Positions 27,443 to 35,978 of a stretch of 44,465 nucleotides of DNA are shown piece by piece (position 1 is the first letter of the stretch; the number at the start of each line of letters is the position of its first letter). The position numbers and the translations under genes were made by a program. Origin of the DNA: an uncultured beta proteobacterium (lineage in GTDB: Bacteria > Pseudomonadota > Gammaproteobacteria > Burkholderiales > Burkholderiaceae); contig CAIPQU010000049.1 of assembly GCA_903867305.1 (NCBI GenBank), forward strand, positions 1 to 44,465. Reading direction: 5' to 3'. Below the pieces are notes generated by a model that searched no databases, was not told where the DNA came from, and was given only the letters and a program-made list of their open reading frames with translations.

Positions 27443-27616
27443 TTCAATATCTCCAATTAATTAGTGTTTTTTTAATCATAACGTAAAGAAAATTTATTAA
27501 AAAATTTTAATAAATTATGAATTAATTAAGGAAAACCCTAAGTCAAGTCACTTAATATTCAGATTTAAGTCTGCTATGATAATTTCACGACTATAAAAAT
27601 TACACTGAGGCAATCT
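27443..27616. promoter_or_regulatory. Divergent control region between hydrolase and ABC operons
   Basis: 174 bp. An AT-rich inverted repeat lies at 27491-27516. A rightward promoter candidate has the extended -10 TGCTATGAT (TATGAT at 27575-27580), with a poor -35. A further dyad TAAGT-N6-ACTTA sits at about 27539-27554, overlapping the -35 region. GAGG (27608-27611) is the ribosome-binding site for the gene at 27617. No regulator gene is adjacent. Confidence 0.55.
27491..27516. repeat. Inverted repeat, possible operator
   Basis: Arms AATTTATTAA (27491-27500) and TTAATAAATT (27507-27516) are exact complements around 6 bp, midway between the divergent operons. The composition is nearly all A/T, which lowers its significance. 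Confidence 0.4.
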
Positions 27617-28561
27617 ATGAAGTTCAAAAAAACTGGTAAAAATTTTTCTGCTCTTTTCTTAAGCATTGTTTTATTTTCTTTTCATACAAATGCACAAAAC
27701 TTAACACCTATTCGAGTTGCTTACGTTCCTGTCGCTACTTGGTTGCCTTCATGGGTTGCCAAAGAAAAAGGTTTTTATGAGAAGAACGGACTAAGTGCCA
27801 CCCTTACCCCAATCCAAAATTTATCCCTTTTACCTTCCACGATGGGAAAGCAGTTTGATTTTGCTGCCTCTACGGCGCCAGATTTAATCAAGGCTGCTGC
27901 AAATGGTATTGATGTGATGGCAGTAACTGGTGGAGTGGTTGAGTCATCATCCCACCAATCCATGCAAGTGGTCGTTAGAAAAGATTCTGGAATCACTAGC
28001 GCAAAAGATCTTAAAGGAAAAATAATTGCTACTCCCAGTACTGGAGCCATTATGCATGTGGCTACTCTTGCTTGGTTAAAGAAAAATGGAGTTGATCCAA
28101 ACTCCATCCGTGCAGTGGAAGTTCCTTTTCCGAACATGGTCGATCAATTAAAAGCTTCTCGCGTAGAAGCCCTAGAACTTTTGCAACCATTTGTAGGTCA
28201 AAGTTTAGCGCAGCCAGAATTTATCGGAATTGGTAACTCGATGCTATCTGTTGATGACCCTGTATTGTTTGTTTTTTGGATTGCCAATGGCACTTGGGCA
28301 AAAGCCAATCGTGATACCGTGAAAAAATGGAATCAATCCATTGCAGATGCTAGAGAATTTATTGAAAAAAATCCTGCTGAGGCTCGCCAAATTTTAGGTA
28401 AATATACCAACTTGCCCCCACCAGTGACAGAAAAAATTCCTTTACCTTTCTACGACGCATCCTTAAAACCTAGTCAAATTGATGTTTGGATAAAAGTATT
28501 AAGAGATCTAAATCTACTAACACTTCCTGTAGATGCTAAAAATATTGTTTTAACTAATTAA
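27617..28561 (+). CDS. ABC transporter substrate-binding protein, NitT/TauT (NMT1-like) type
   Basis: 314 aa periplasmic receptor. The signal peptide ends near NAQN (about 27). The mature start TPIRVAYVPVATWLPSWVAKEKGFYEKNGLSATLTP is the NMT1/SsuA-type signature, followed by SAKDLKGKIIATPSTGAIMHVATLAWLKKNGVDPNSI. The family carries nitrate, taurine, sulfonates, aromatic sulfonates, pyrimidines and similar small molecules; the ligand here is unknown. First gene of a six-gene rightward operon with its own ATPase and two permeases. GAGG is placed seven bases upstream of the start. Confidence 0.9.
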   Translation: MKFKKTGKNFSALFLSIVLFSFHTNAQNLTPIRVAYVPVATWLPSWVAKEKGFYEKNGLSATLTPIQNLSLLPSTMGKQFDFAASTAPDLIKAAANGIDVMAVTGGVVESSSHQSMQVVVRKDSGITSAKDLKGKIIATPSTGAIMHVATLAWLKKNGVDPNSIRAVEVPFPNMVDQLKASRVEALELLQPFVGQSLAQPEFIGIGNSMLSVDDPVLFVFWIANGTWAKANRDTVKKWNQSIADAREFIEKNPAEARQILGKYTNLPPPVTEKIPLPFYDASLKPSQIDVWIKVLRDLNLLTLPVDAKNIVLTN

Positions 28562-28565
28562 TTCT

Positions 28566-29333
28566 GTGGGCTCGATATATTCATTAAGAGATGTTTCTCT
28601 TGAACTTCCGTTTGGAAAAAATTATCGCAAGATTCTACAGAATATTCACTTAGATATATCTGCTGGAAAAATCTATACGATTGTTGGTGCCTCAGGATGC
28701 GGTAAAACATCACTATTAAGAGTCATGGGAGGTTTAACATTAGCCTCTTCTGGTAGTGTATCTTACCTATCTCAATCGGTTAAATCGCCTCCTCCAGGTG
28801 TGGCATTTGTTTTTCAAGACTATGCAAGTGTTCTTTTACCATGGAGGACCGTAGAGAAAAATGTTTCCTTAGGGATTGAAAGTAAGCTTTCTCCAGCAGA
28901 GTGTGCAAAGCGCGTTAAAGATGCTATTGCTTTAGTAAGGCTTACTGGAAGAGAGTCCGATTATCCGTGGCAACTTTCAGGTGGTATGCAACAAAGAGTA
29001 CAAATAGCTAGAGCCTTAGCTACTCAACCTTCAGTACTTTTGATGGATGAACCTTTTGCAGCACTTGATGCGATGACAAAAACTGGCTTACAAGATGAAT
29101 TACTTAAATTACGAGATCAAACCGGTGCTAGCATTGTTTTTATTACGCATGATATAGAAGAGGCGATCTATCTCGGCGATGAAGTTTCCTTAATGCAAGG
29201 ACCTCCTGGCGCAATCATTGAACGTATCACAATTGATTTACCCTCAAATAAAAATCAACTTGATACTCGATCATTACCTCAATTTTTAGCCTATAGAAAA
29301 CATATTTATGACGCCATTGAGGATCGAAAATGA
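28566..29333 (+). CDS. ABC transporter ATP-binding protein, NitT/TauT type
   Basis: 255 aa. Walker A GASGCGKT (about 41-48), Q-loop VFQDYASVLLPWRTVEKN, signature LSGGMQQRVQIARALA, Walker B VLLMDEPFAALDAMT, H-loop FITHDIEEAI. Start is GTG, four bases after the binding-protein stop; an ATG within the first residues is absent. Its stop overlaps the first permease start (ATGA). Confidence 0.94.
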   Translation: MGSIYSLRDVSLELPFGKNYRKILQNIHLDISAGKIYTIVGASGCGKTSLLRVMGGLTLASSGSVSYLSQSVKSPPPGVAFVFQDYASVLLPWRTVEKNVSLGIESKLSPAECAKRVKDAIALVRLTGRESDYPWQLSGGMQQRVQIARALATQPSVLLMDEPFAALDAMTKTGLQDELLKLRDQTGASIVFITHDIEEAIYLGDEVSLMQGPPGAIIERITIDLPSNKNQLDTRSLPQFLAYRKHIYDAIEDRK

Positions 29334-30103
29334 CTTCATCCGCTCTAAAAGGTTTGGGTGGAGTAGTCTTTTTTTTATTGGCATGGGAGTTATTCATTGA
29401 TTCTGCAGTGATTCATTTTGAATACTTACCTCCGCCAAGCAAAATATGTATTGCTTGGCTATCTTTAGTTCAACAACAAAAATATTGGCTTGAAATTAGC
29501 CATACTCTCTTTGCGGCTGTTTTAGGCTGGCTCATCGCCTCTTTTATTGGCATCGTATTGGGGGCAGCTTTAGCTATATCAAAACGTTTTCGCCAATTTA
29601 GTTTGACTACGATTGAGGTTTTAAGACCCCTACCTGGTGTTGCCTTTGCCCCTGTTGGTCTTCTCTTATTTGGGTTTTCATTAAATATGGAATTAACAGT
29701 CATTTGTTTACCAACTTTGTGGCCAATTTTAATGAATACAATGGCAGGAATATTGAATTTATCAAAAAAACTAGAGGAAGTTGTCAATATTCTTCATCTA
29801 ACTCCAACCGAGGCAATCCGTAAAATTTATTTTCCCGCAGCGGCAACATCCGTATTAGTTGGTTTACGAATAAGCCTGTCTTTAGCTGTAGTCATGGCAG
29901 TTGTTGCCGAAATGATCGGCAATCCTGAAGGATTAGGTTATGCCATCGTTAGAGAACAACAAGCTATGAATCCCAATGATATGTTTGCTTATATCTTTAC
30001 GGTTGGTTGTATTGGCATTTGTATTAATTATTTATTAAGCCAATTAGCCATTTATATATTGCCGGGTCAATTCTTAAGAAAAGATATTGCTCAAACAATC
30101 TGA
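29330..30103 (+). CDS. ABC transporter permease 1, NitT/TauT type
   Basis: 257 aa with about six membrane segments. EAA loop: VVNILHLTPTEAIRKIYFPAAATSVLVGLRISLSLAVVMAVVAEMIG, as in SsuC/TauC permeases. It overlaps the ATPase gene by 4 bp and is 2 bp from the second, clearly different permease, so the importer is probably a permease heterodimer rather than the usual homodimer. Confidence 0.93.
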   Translation: MTSSALKGLGGVVFFLLAWELFIDSAVIHFEYLPPPSKICIAWLSLVQQQKYWLEISHTLFAAVLGWLIASFIGIVLGAALAISKRFRQFSLTTIEVLRPLPGVAFAPVGLLLFGFSLNMELTVICLPTLWPILMNTMAGILNLSKKLEEVVNILHLTPTEAIRKIYFPAAATSVLVGLRISLSLAVVMAVVAEMIGNPEGLGYAIVREQQAMNPNDMFAYIFTVGCIGICINYLLSQLAIYILPGQFLRKDIAQTI

Positions 30104-30105
30104 AA

Positions 30106-30873
30106 ATGATAAAAATATCACATTACTTTTCTTTATGTATTGGATTGGTTCCTTTAGTACTCCTTTTGGGTTTATGGCAAATATTTTCTGATAAACCATC
30201 ACCACATTTCCCAGCCCCATCATATTGGTTCGTTGCTATTCATCAAATCTTTATCAATGGGCAGTTGGTGGACTCCATTTGGAATACTATCTGGACTTTT
30301 TTTGTTGGATTACTAATTGCAGCCTCCGGTGGTTTTGTTTTAGGTATTCTCATCGGCATGAATACTTCAGTAAAAAATTGGACTTCATATCTTCTTGAGG
30401 CTTTTCGATCATTACCCCCACCCGTGATTATTCCAATTGCCGTTTTATTGATGGGATATAGCTCTTCCATGAAAATTGCAGTCATTGCAATCGCGACTCT
30501 ATGGCCTATCTTATTAAATGTGATTGCGGGTGTTTCTCAAATTAGTCTCAGCGTCATCGACGCGAGTAAATCTTTACAACTATCACGTAAAGATATGTTG
30601 ATAAAAATTGTATTTCCTGCAGTATTGCCATTCTTTATTTTAGGTATTCGTGTAGCAATACCATTAGCGATTGTGATCACCCTTTTAATAGAAATGTTAA
30701 CTGGTATGGTTGGACTAGGAGGCATCATGATTGCCGGTCAAAGAAACTATAATTCTGCTCAAGTATTTGGAGTTCTCGTGATTGTTGGATTAGTTGGTTT
30801 AGCGATTAATCTATTCAGTCAACTCATAGAAAATCGAGTGCTAAAAAATTGGCCGCCTAAGAAGTCACTTTAA
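30106..30873 (+). CDS. ABC transporter permease 2, NitT/TauT type
   Basis: 255 aa, about six membrane segments, EAA loop DASKSLQLSRKDMLIKIVFPAVLPFFILGIRVAIPLAIVITLLIEMLTGMVGLGG. Homologous to the preceding permease but well diverged. It carries the second intramembrane half of the importer. The crotonase gene follows 12 bp later. Confidence 0.93.
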   Translation: MIKISHYFSLCIGLVPLVLLLGLWQIFSDKPSPHFPAPSYWFVAIHQIFINGQLVDSIWNTIWTFFVGLLIAASGGFVLGILIGMNTSVKNWTSYLLEAFRSLPPPVIIPIAVLLMGYSSSMKIAVIAIATLWPILLNVIAGVSQISLSVIDASKSLQLSRKDMLIKIVFPAVLPFFILGIRVAIPLAIVITLLIEMLTGMVGLGGIMIAGQRNYNSAQVFGVLVIVGLVGLAINLFSQLIENRVLKNWPPKKSL

Positions 30874-30885
30874 AGAGGATTAAAT

Positions 30886-31695
30886 ATGCTCATTCCACAA
30901 GGTAAAAGTTCATTTAACGAAGGCATTGAAATATCTAGAGTTGGTGGATTAATTCAAATCATGATTGCCAGAGAAGATGATATGAACCGTATGAATTTAC
31001 AAGTCCTTCATCGATTCCTTGAGATTGCCAATTCGTTAAAAGAAGATTCGACAGCAAATGTTTGCATCATCACTGGAAAAGGTCATAATTCCTTTTCTTT
31101 TGGTCTTTTAAATCCTGCACTCAGAGCAAGTATGTCTAAGGACGAAGTTGTTCAATTAGTTCGTTTTGCGAATGAGGTATTTAATACGATTGAGTCCCTA
31201 CCTCAAATTATTATTGCTGCAATCAATGGTAAGGTGATAGCTGGTGGCTTTGAGTTAGCTCTTGCATGTGATATTCGATACGCAGCAGATCATGTCAATA
31301 TGTCTATGCCCGAAGCAGCTTGGGGGGGCTTCCCTGGAGCAGGTGCACCAGTTCGTCTACCCATGATTGTTGGAGCAGCGCGTGCATTAGAATTAATTTG
31401 TACCGGCAAAGAGGTTTCAGCTATTGATATGGAAAGATGGGGAATTGTCCAGGCAATTTATCCTCAAAATGATTTTATGAATCAAGTACTATCTGTCGCT
31501 CATAAAATCAACTCTAGTGGACCATTAGCTACCAAAGGAGCAAAACGTATTATTCGACAGAGATTAATCCAAGGATTTCATGAAGCATCAGAATTATCAA
31601 AAGCCTTACGTCATTCTTTAGAATGGAGTGAGGATGTGGCAGAAGGAATGAAAGCACATTCACAAAATAGAGTACCTCAATTTAAAGGAAATTAG
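30886..31695 (+). CDS. Enoyl-CoA hydratase/isomerase family protein (crotonase)
   Basis: 269 aa crotonase fold. Both glutamates used by enoyl-CoA hydratases are present: in AGGFELALACDIRYAAD and in MSMPEAAWGGFPGAGAPVRL. The first oxyanion segment is unusual: FSFGLLNPAL, where hydratases usually have FxAGAD-x. The C-terminal EDVAEGMKAHSQNRVPQFKG is standard. Co-transcribed with the importer and an alpha/beta hydrolase, 8 bp upstream of the latter. No CoA ligase or acyl-CoA dehydrogenase is near, so a CoA thioester made elsewhere or a non-CoA substrate must be considered. Confidence 0.88.
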   Translation: MLIPQGKSSFNEGIEISRVGGLIQIMIAREDDMNRMNLQVLHRFLEIANSLKEDSTANVCIITGKGHNSFSFGLLNPALRASMSKDEVVQLVRFANEVFNTIESLPQIIIAAINGKVIAGGFELALACDIRYAADHVNMSMPEAAWGGFPGAGAPVRLPMIVGAARALELICTGKEVSAIDMERWGIVQAIYPQNDFMNQVLSVAHKINSSGPLATKGAKRIIRQRLIQGFHEASELSKALRHSLEWSEDVAEGMKAHSQNRVPQFKGN

Positions 31696-31703
31696 GAGAA
31701 AGT

Positions 31704-32534
31704 ATGACTATAGCAAATGTAAATGGCACTAGTATTGATTATGAAATTCTAGGGCAAGGTGAACCAGTATTATTGATCCCCGGCTTAGGATTAGATAAAA
31801 CATATTATCGATTGGGTATACCGTACCTTTCAAAATTTGTAAAAACTATTGCGATCGACCCCCGCGGTGTTGGACTTTCTGATAAAACCCTTCAAGTCTT
31901 TACTGTAGGCCAATGGGCTGATGATTTTGCAGCGTTTATTGATCAATTAGCCTTAGGCCCTGTTCATGTTATTGGCTCTTCTTTAGGCGGTTGTATGGCG
32001 ATGGCTTTAGCAGAGAAATATCCTGACAAAGTGAAGTCACTAATTCCTATTGGTTCTTTCTCCGAATTAGATTTAGGCATAGAAGCTAACTTTCGCCTGC
32101 GCATTAGTTTGATTAATCAGTTAGGCATGGGCGAAGATATCGCCACTCACATGGGTTTATGGACTCTCAGTAGAGCTTTTTTTGAAACCCCTAGAGGTCA
32201 AGAAGTCTTTAAATTAAATAAACAAAACATTAATAAAAATAGCCCTGAAATGTATAAGGCTCTGATTACTTCAATTTTAGAGTTTGGCAAAAAATTACCT
32301 GGCCAAGAAAATGATCCGTTATTCACAACTAGATTAAAAAATGTGAAAGCAAATACACTTGTGCTCACAGGAGATGATGACCACTTTATTCCAGCGTCTC
32401 ATAGTCAGCGAATTGCGCAACATATTCCGGGTGCAAAATATATCGAAATTATGGGTGGAGGACATATTCCATTTATCCAAAAACCTAGAGAAACTGCTCA
32501 TGCTGTTTTAGACTTTTTGATAAATTTAGATTGA
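31704..32534 (+). CDS. Alpha/beta hydrolase (paralogue 2)
   Basis: 276 aa, closely related to the hydrolase at 26618-27442: shared LLIPGLGLD-x-TYYRLG, DPRG-x-G-x-S, WADD, GSSLGG, GMGE, MGLW, DDHFIP/NDHFIP and GGHIPFI-x-KP. Triad Ser93, Asp226, His254. Last gene of the rightward operon. The pair may act on related intermediates or have been split by duplication. Good ribosome-binding site (TTAGGAGAAAG-x2-ATG). Confidence 0.9.
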   Translation: MTIANVNGTSIDYEILGQGEPVLLIPGLGLDKTYYRLGIPYLSKFVKTIAIDPRGVGLSDKTLQVFTVGQWADDFAAFIDQLALGPVHVIGSSLGGCMAMALAEKYPDKVKSLIPIGSFSELDLGIEANFRLRISLINQLGMGEDIATHMGLWTLSRAFFETPRGQEVFKLNKQNINKNSPEMYKALITSILEFGKKLPGQENDPLFTTRLKNVKANTLVLTGDDDHFIPASHSQRIAQHIPGAKYIEIMGGGHIPFIQKPRETAHAVLDFLINLD

Positions 32535-32573
32535 GTATATTAACATCGTTAATTGTAGTAAAAACAAACAAGT

Positions 32574-32610
32574 CCATAGTAAAAGCCATATTCCTGAACT
32601 TTTACTATGG
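32574..32610. repeat. Perfect 12-bp-arm hairpin after the ABC/crotonase operon
   Basis: CCATAGTAAAAG (32574-32585) and CTTTTACTATGG (32599-32610) are exact complements with a 13-nt loop, 39 bp past the hydrolase stop and 39 bp before the next start. No T run follows on the plus strand, so it is a poor intrinsic terminator; it could protect the operon mRNA 3' end or be an operator for the downstream gene. Confidence 0.55.
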
Positions 32611-32649
32611 GTATTTGCTAGTGAACATTATTAATAGAAGAAATTAAAA

Positions 32650-33456
32650 ATGATCCAAATCATTAGATCCATTCCATACTTGATGTCAATTTTATTAGGA
32701 GTATTTGTAATGATTAGTTGTTCTACACAACCCTATGTAAGCATGGATGCTAAAAAGGAGTTGGCACCTACCGGAAAACTACGCGCTGGGATGAATCTTG
32801 GTAATACTCTGTTTACGCAAAAAAGTAATTCGGGAGAACTGCAAGGAGTCAGTGTTGATCTGATGCAGGAATTAGCTAAACGATTAGGTGTTCCACTGGA
32901 GTTAGTTATTTATGATGAACCAGGTCAAGTAGCAGAAGCCTCTGCTAAAGGTGTGTGGGATGTTGCCATTTTAGCAATTGAGCAAACTAGAGCAAAAACC
33001 CTTACATTTTCGCCAGCAATCACTGAAATTGAAGGGGGTTACGTCGTACACCAAAAATCTTCAATCTCACGCATTGAACAGGTTGATGCCAAAGGAGTAA
33101 AAATTGCCGCTCCGGTAGGTGCAGGTTATGAACTTTATTTAACTAATGCATTGAAAAATGCTTCCATTGTTCGTACAAAAAACTTTGCTAACTCGATTGA
33201 AGTCTTCAATCTAAAACAAGTAGACGTTTTAGCAGGCTTAAAGCCTAATCTGATGGATTCAATGAGTAAGTTTCCAGAAGGCAAATTGTTAGATGGACAT
33301 TTCATGGTGATCAATCATGGCTTTGCAACACCTCGTGGGAAAAATGCTGCGGACGAGTATCTACGAAATTATGTAAAAGAACTAAATGAGTCGGGTTTTG
33401 TTGCTCGTTCTATCGAAAAAAATAACATCAAGGGATTAACCGCGGTCAAAAAGTAA
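32650..33456 (+). CDS. Family 3 extracellular solute-binding lipoprotein
   Basis: 268 aa. The N-terminus has a lipoprotein signal with the lipobox MISC (Cys24). The mature part is SBP family 3 (amino-acid/amine type): GKLRAGMNLGNTLFTQK, LQGVSVDLMQELAKRLGVPLELVIYD, GVWDVAILAIEQTRAKTLTFSPAITEIEGGYVV. No permease or ATPase of the amino-acid type is in the window, so it either feeds a transporter encoded elsewhere or is part of a signalling system. It stands alone between the ABC operon and the leftward Bug gene. Confidence 0.88.
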   Translation: MIQIIRSIPYLMSILLGVFVMISCSTQPYVSMDAKKELAPTGKLRAGMNLGNTLFTQKSNSGELQGVSVDLMQELAKRLGVPLELVIYDEPGQVAEASAKGVWDVAILAIEQTRAKTLTFSPAITEIEGGYVVHQKSSISRIEQVDAKGVKIAAPVGAGYELYLTNALKNASIVRTKNFANSIEVFNLKQVDVLAGLKPNLMDSMSKFPEGKLLDGHFMVINHGFATPRGKNAADEYLRNYVKELNESGFVARSIEKNNIKGLTAVKK

Positions 33457-33536
33457 ATACTTTTTATTTAAATCTATCGCTCAATACTTTTCCCAAGTGA
33501 TGAGCCAATCAATTGACATCAATGAACTATCCATAA

Positions 33537-34517
33537 CTAATCTATCTTTATTTTTCCATCGGCGACAACACGTTTCCACAAATTGAAATCTTTTTTCATA
33601 GTTACAGAAAATGCCTCTGATGGGAAAATCGAAGGCGTAATGCCAAGACCCGCTAACTTTGTCCGAACATCGGGTTGCGCTACAACTTTTTGTAATGCAT
33701 TATAAAGACGATCACTTTTATCTTGGCTTAACCCTGCTGGACCTATGATCCCCCACCAATTCAAAACATGAACTCCAGGTATCCCAAGTTCATCAAACGT
33801 TGGTAAATCAGGAAAGTCTACAACTCGCTTTGGGGAAGCCACGGCTAATGCTCTTAATTGATTATTCCTTACTAAAGGCATACCTGAGGCAGTACTTCCA
33901 AAGATTGCATCAACCTGCCCACTAATCGTGTCTGTCATAGCTGGTCCAGCACCTTTATAAGGAATACTAATAATATTCAATCCTGTCTTGATACGAAGCA
34001 GTTCAGCTCCTAAATGGCCGAGTGAACCAGGTCCTGAATTTGCAATATTAATCGTACCTAACTTTCCTTTTAATAGAAGTTCTGACAAATTTGAACTACC
34101 GCTGGCTTGTATAAATAATACAAACGGAGCTGATCCAAGCATCACAGCAGGTTTAAAATCCTTCTCAGGATCATATCCAGAAGAACTCCCATGAATAGCT
34201 GTGTTCAGTAACAAAGCCACATCCGCAAGCATCAGAGTGTCACCGTCTGGTAAAGAATGAGCCAAGTAGGAAGCACCGACCGCTGTGTTAGCTCCACCTC
34301 GGTTAGAAACCACTATCGTCACCCCCAGCTCTTGAGATAGATAGGGAGCGAGTGTTCGAGCAATAATATCAGAGGACCCTCCAGGCGCATAGGGGACTAT
34401 AAGCTGAACGGGGCGTGAAGAATATATTTGCGTTTGAGCAATGGTAGGTAATAACACCGCGGTAAAACAACATCCAACCAATATTTTACGAATCCAACCT
34501 GTATTCATCTTCATCAT
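33537..34517 (-). CDS. Bug-family (tripartite tricarboxylate) substrate-binding protein 1
   Basis: 326 aa. Signal peptide to about residue 30 (ending near IAQTQ). The Bug signature is RPVQLIVPYAPGGSSDIIARTLAPYLSQELG, then SLPDGDTLMLADVALLLN, and IPYKGAGPAMTDTISGQVDAIF. Bug proteins bind carboxylates and related small molecules in the periplasm, and Burkholderiales encode many without cognate TctA/TctB membrane subunits, as here. Last gene of the molybdenum-hydroxylase operon, 133 bp after the 2Fe-2S subunit gene. Confidence 0.92.
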   Translation of the reverse strand: MMKMNTGWIRKILVGCCFTAVLLPTIAQTQIYSSRPVQLIVPYAPGGSSDIIARTLAPYLSQELGVTIVVSNRGGANTAVGASYLAHSLPDGDTLMLADVALLLNTAIHGSSSGYDPEKDFKPAVMLGSAPFVLFIQASGSSNLSELLLKGKLGTINIANSGPGSLGHLGAELLRIKTGLNIISIPYKGAGPAMTDTISGQVDAIFGSTASGMPLVRNNQLRALAVASPKRVVDFPDLPTFDELGIPGVHVLNWWGIIGPAGLSQDKSDRLYNALQKVVAQPDVRTKLAGLGITPSIFPSEAFSVTMKKDFNLWKRVVADGKIKID

Positions 34518-34650
34518 TACTTCTCAATATCATTACGAATATTCATTTATATATCATCTCTCATCTTCTATGAAGTCGGTTATAAGGATTCTCCCCACTC
34601 TAAAGATTAGTAAGAGATCTTCTACCCTAAAGATATCTCACTAAAATACT

Positions 34651-35133
34651 TTAGACTGAATGATCGGCATCTTTCAAACGTTCAAAGGCTAATTCAGTTG
34701 CTTTAACAATACCCATATATCCTGTACATCGACAAAGATTCCCTGCTAATTCATTACGAATTTGCTCTTGATTTTGACACTTGCCGCGCAAAATTATATC
34801 CCTAACTGTAATCAACATACCAGGAGTACAAAATCCACATTGCAACCCATGTGCTTCAGAAAAGCATTCACGAATAACTTTCATGGCCTGATCATCGTCG
34901 AAATCTTCAATCGTTCTCACAGCTTTACCAGACACAGCAAGCGCTAAAGTAATACAGGAACGAACTGGCTCGTCATTGACAAGAACAGTACAAGAACCAC
35001 AAACACCAAGTTCACAGGCTATATGAGTACCTGTAAGGTGTTTAGTATTTCGCAAAAAATCGGCTAGAGTTGTACGATCTTCAATCTGCTCTGCGATATT
35101 TTTATGATTGATATTGACTGAAATTTGACCCAT
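34651..35133 (-). CDS. Molybdenum hydroxylase 2Fe-2S subunit (CoxS/NdhS type)
   Basis: 160 aa electron-transfer subunit. The plant-ferredoxin type cluster ligands are Cys40, 45, 48 and 60 (ACELGVCGSCTV...SC). The second, all-helical cluster has Cys99, 102, 134 and 136 (CGFCTPGM...CRCTGY). All eight are present. Its start overlaps the FAD-subunit stop by one base. Passes electrons from the Mo site to FAD. Confidence 0.95.
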   Translation of the reverse strand: MGQISVNINHKNIAEQIEDRTTLADFLRNTKHLTGTHIACELGVCGSCTVLVNDEPVRSCITLALAVSGKAVRTIEDFDDDQAMKVIRECFSEAHGLQCGFCTPGMLITVRDIILRGKCQNQEQIRNELAGNLCRCTGYMGIVKATELAFERLKDADHSV

Positions 35134-35978
35134 TATTGTAAAACCCCCATCACAGCACGTTTGATCATTGATTGATGTAAATTAAACTCATAAGATAACT
35201 TATCATGAGTGGTATGTTGAATAAGATCTTCTTCTAAAAGCTCTTTTAATTCATTATTAAATCCCTCATTTCCAATAAAAGCTTTAGAAAATTTAGCAGA
35301 TAAATTTGGTAGAAAAATGGGTTTATCACCAGCAGCGCCTAAAACGATATTAGAAATTCCCAAACTCGGATCAATGACGATTGCCGCGATCGAATGAGCG
35401 AACTCTCCTACCTTATGACAAAACTTCAGATATGACCAACGGGCATTCGAAGAAAGCTTTGGAATTAAAACTCCTCTTAATATGTCGGATTCCTCTAGGC
35501 AAGTTTGCATTAGACCATTTTGGAAATTTGCCAACGGCACCTGTCTCTCATGATGCTGATTCATAATGATGGCTTTTGCTCCAAGAGCTAACATGGCTGT
35601 TGGCCAATCTGCTGAAGGGTCTGCATTAACAAGACTACCGCCAATGGTACCTTTATTACGGATTGCTCTGTAGGCGATTCCCTGAGCAACATACTGTAAA
35701 TAACCCTGAGTATGATCTTCAATCTTTCCGTCCTCGATTTGAGAATGAGTAATTCCAGCACCAATAAAAAACTCATCGTCAATCGAATAAGACTTTAATA
35801 AATCAGGAACTTGAGAAATATCTATAAGCTCCTCATTCAATACTAAGCGAAGATTCATCATTGGCACCAAGGATTGACCTCCAGCAATATACTTAGCATT
35901 CCCGGCGAAGGACAGATTCAGAGCTAAAGCATCATTCATATTTTCAACAAAATGATAATAGAGTTTTCCCGCTTTCAT
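35133..35978 (-). CDS. Molybdenum hydroxylase FAD-binding subunit (CoxM type)
   Basis: 281 aa. The FAD-binding PCMH-type motif is AKYIAGGQSLVPMMNLRLV (about 28-46), and the second flavin motif is RNKGTIGGSLVNADPSADWPTAMLALGA. C-terminal CO-dehydrogenase-flavoprotein-like domain. It overlaps the large-subunit stop by 4 bp and the small-subunit start by 1 bp, so the three subunits are translated together. Confidence 0.95.
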   Translation of the reverse strand: MKAGKLYYHFVENMNDALALNLSFAGNAKYIAGGQSLVPMMNLRLVLNEELIDISQVPDLLKSYSIDDEFFIGAGITHSQIEDGKIEDHTQGYLQYVAQGIAYRAIRNKGTIGGSLVNADPSADWPTAMLALGAKAIIMNQHHERQVPLANFQNGLMQTCLEESDILRGVLIPKLSSNARWSYLKFCHKVGEFAHSIAAIVIDPSLGISNIVLGAAGDKPIFLPNLSAKFSKAFIGNEGFNNELKELLEEDLIQHTTHDKLSYEFNLHQSMIKRAVMGVLQ

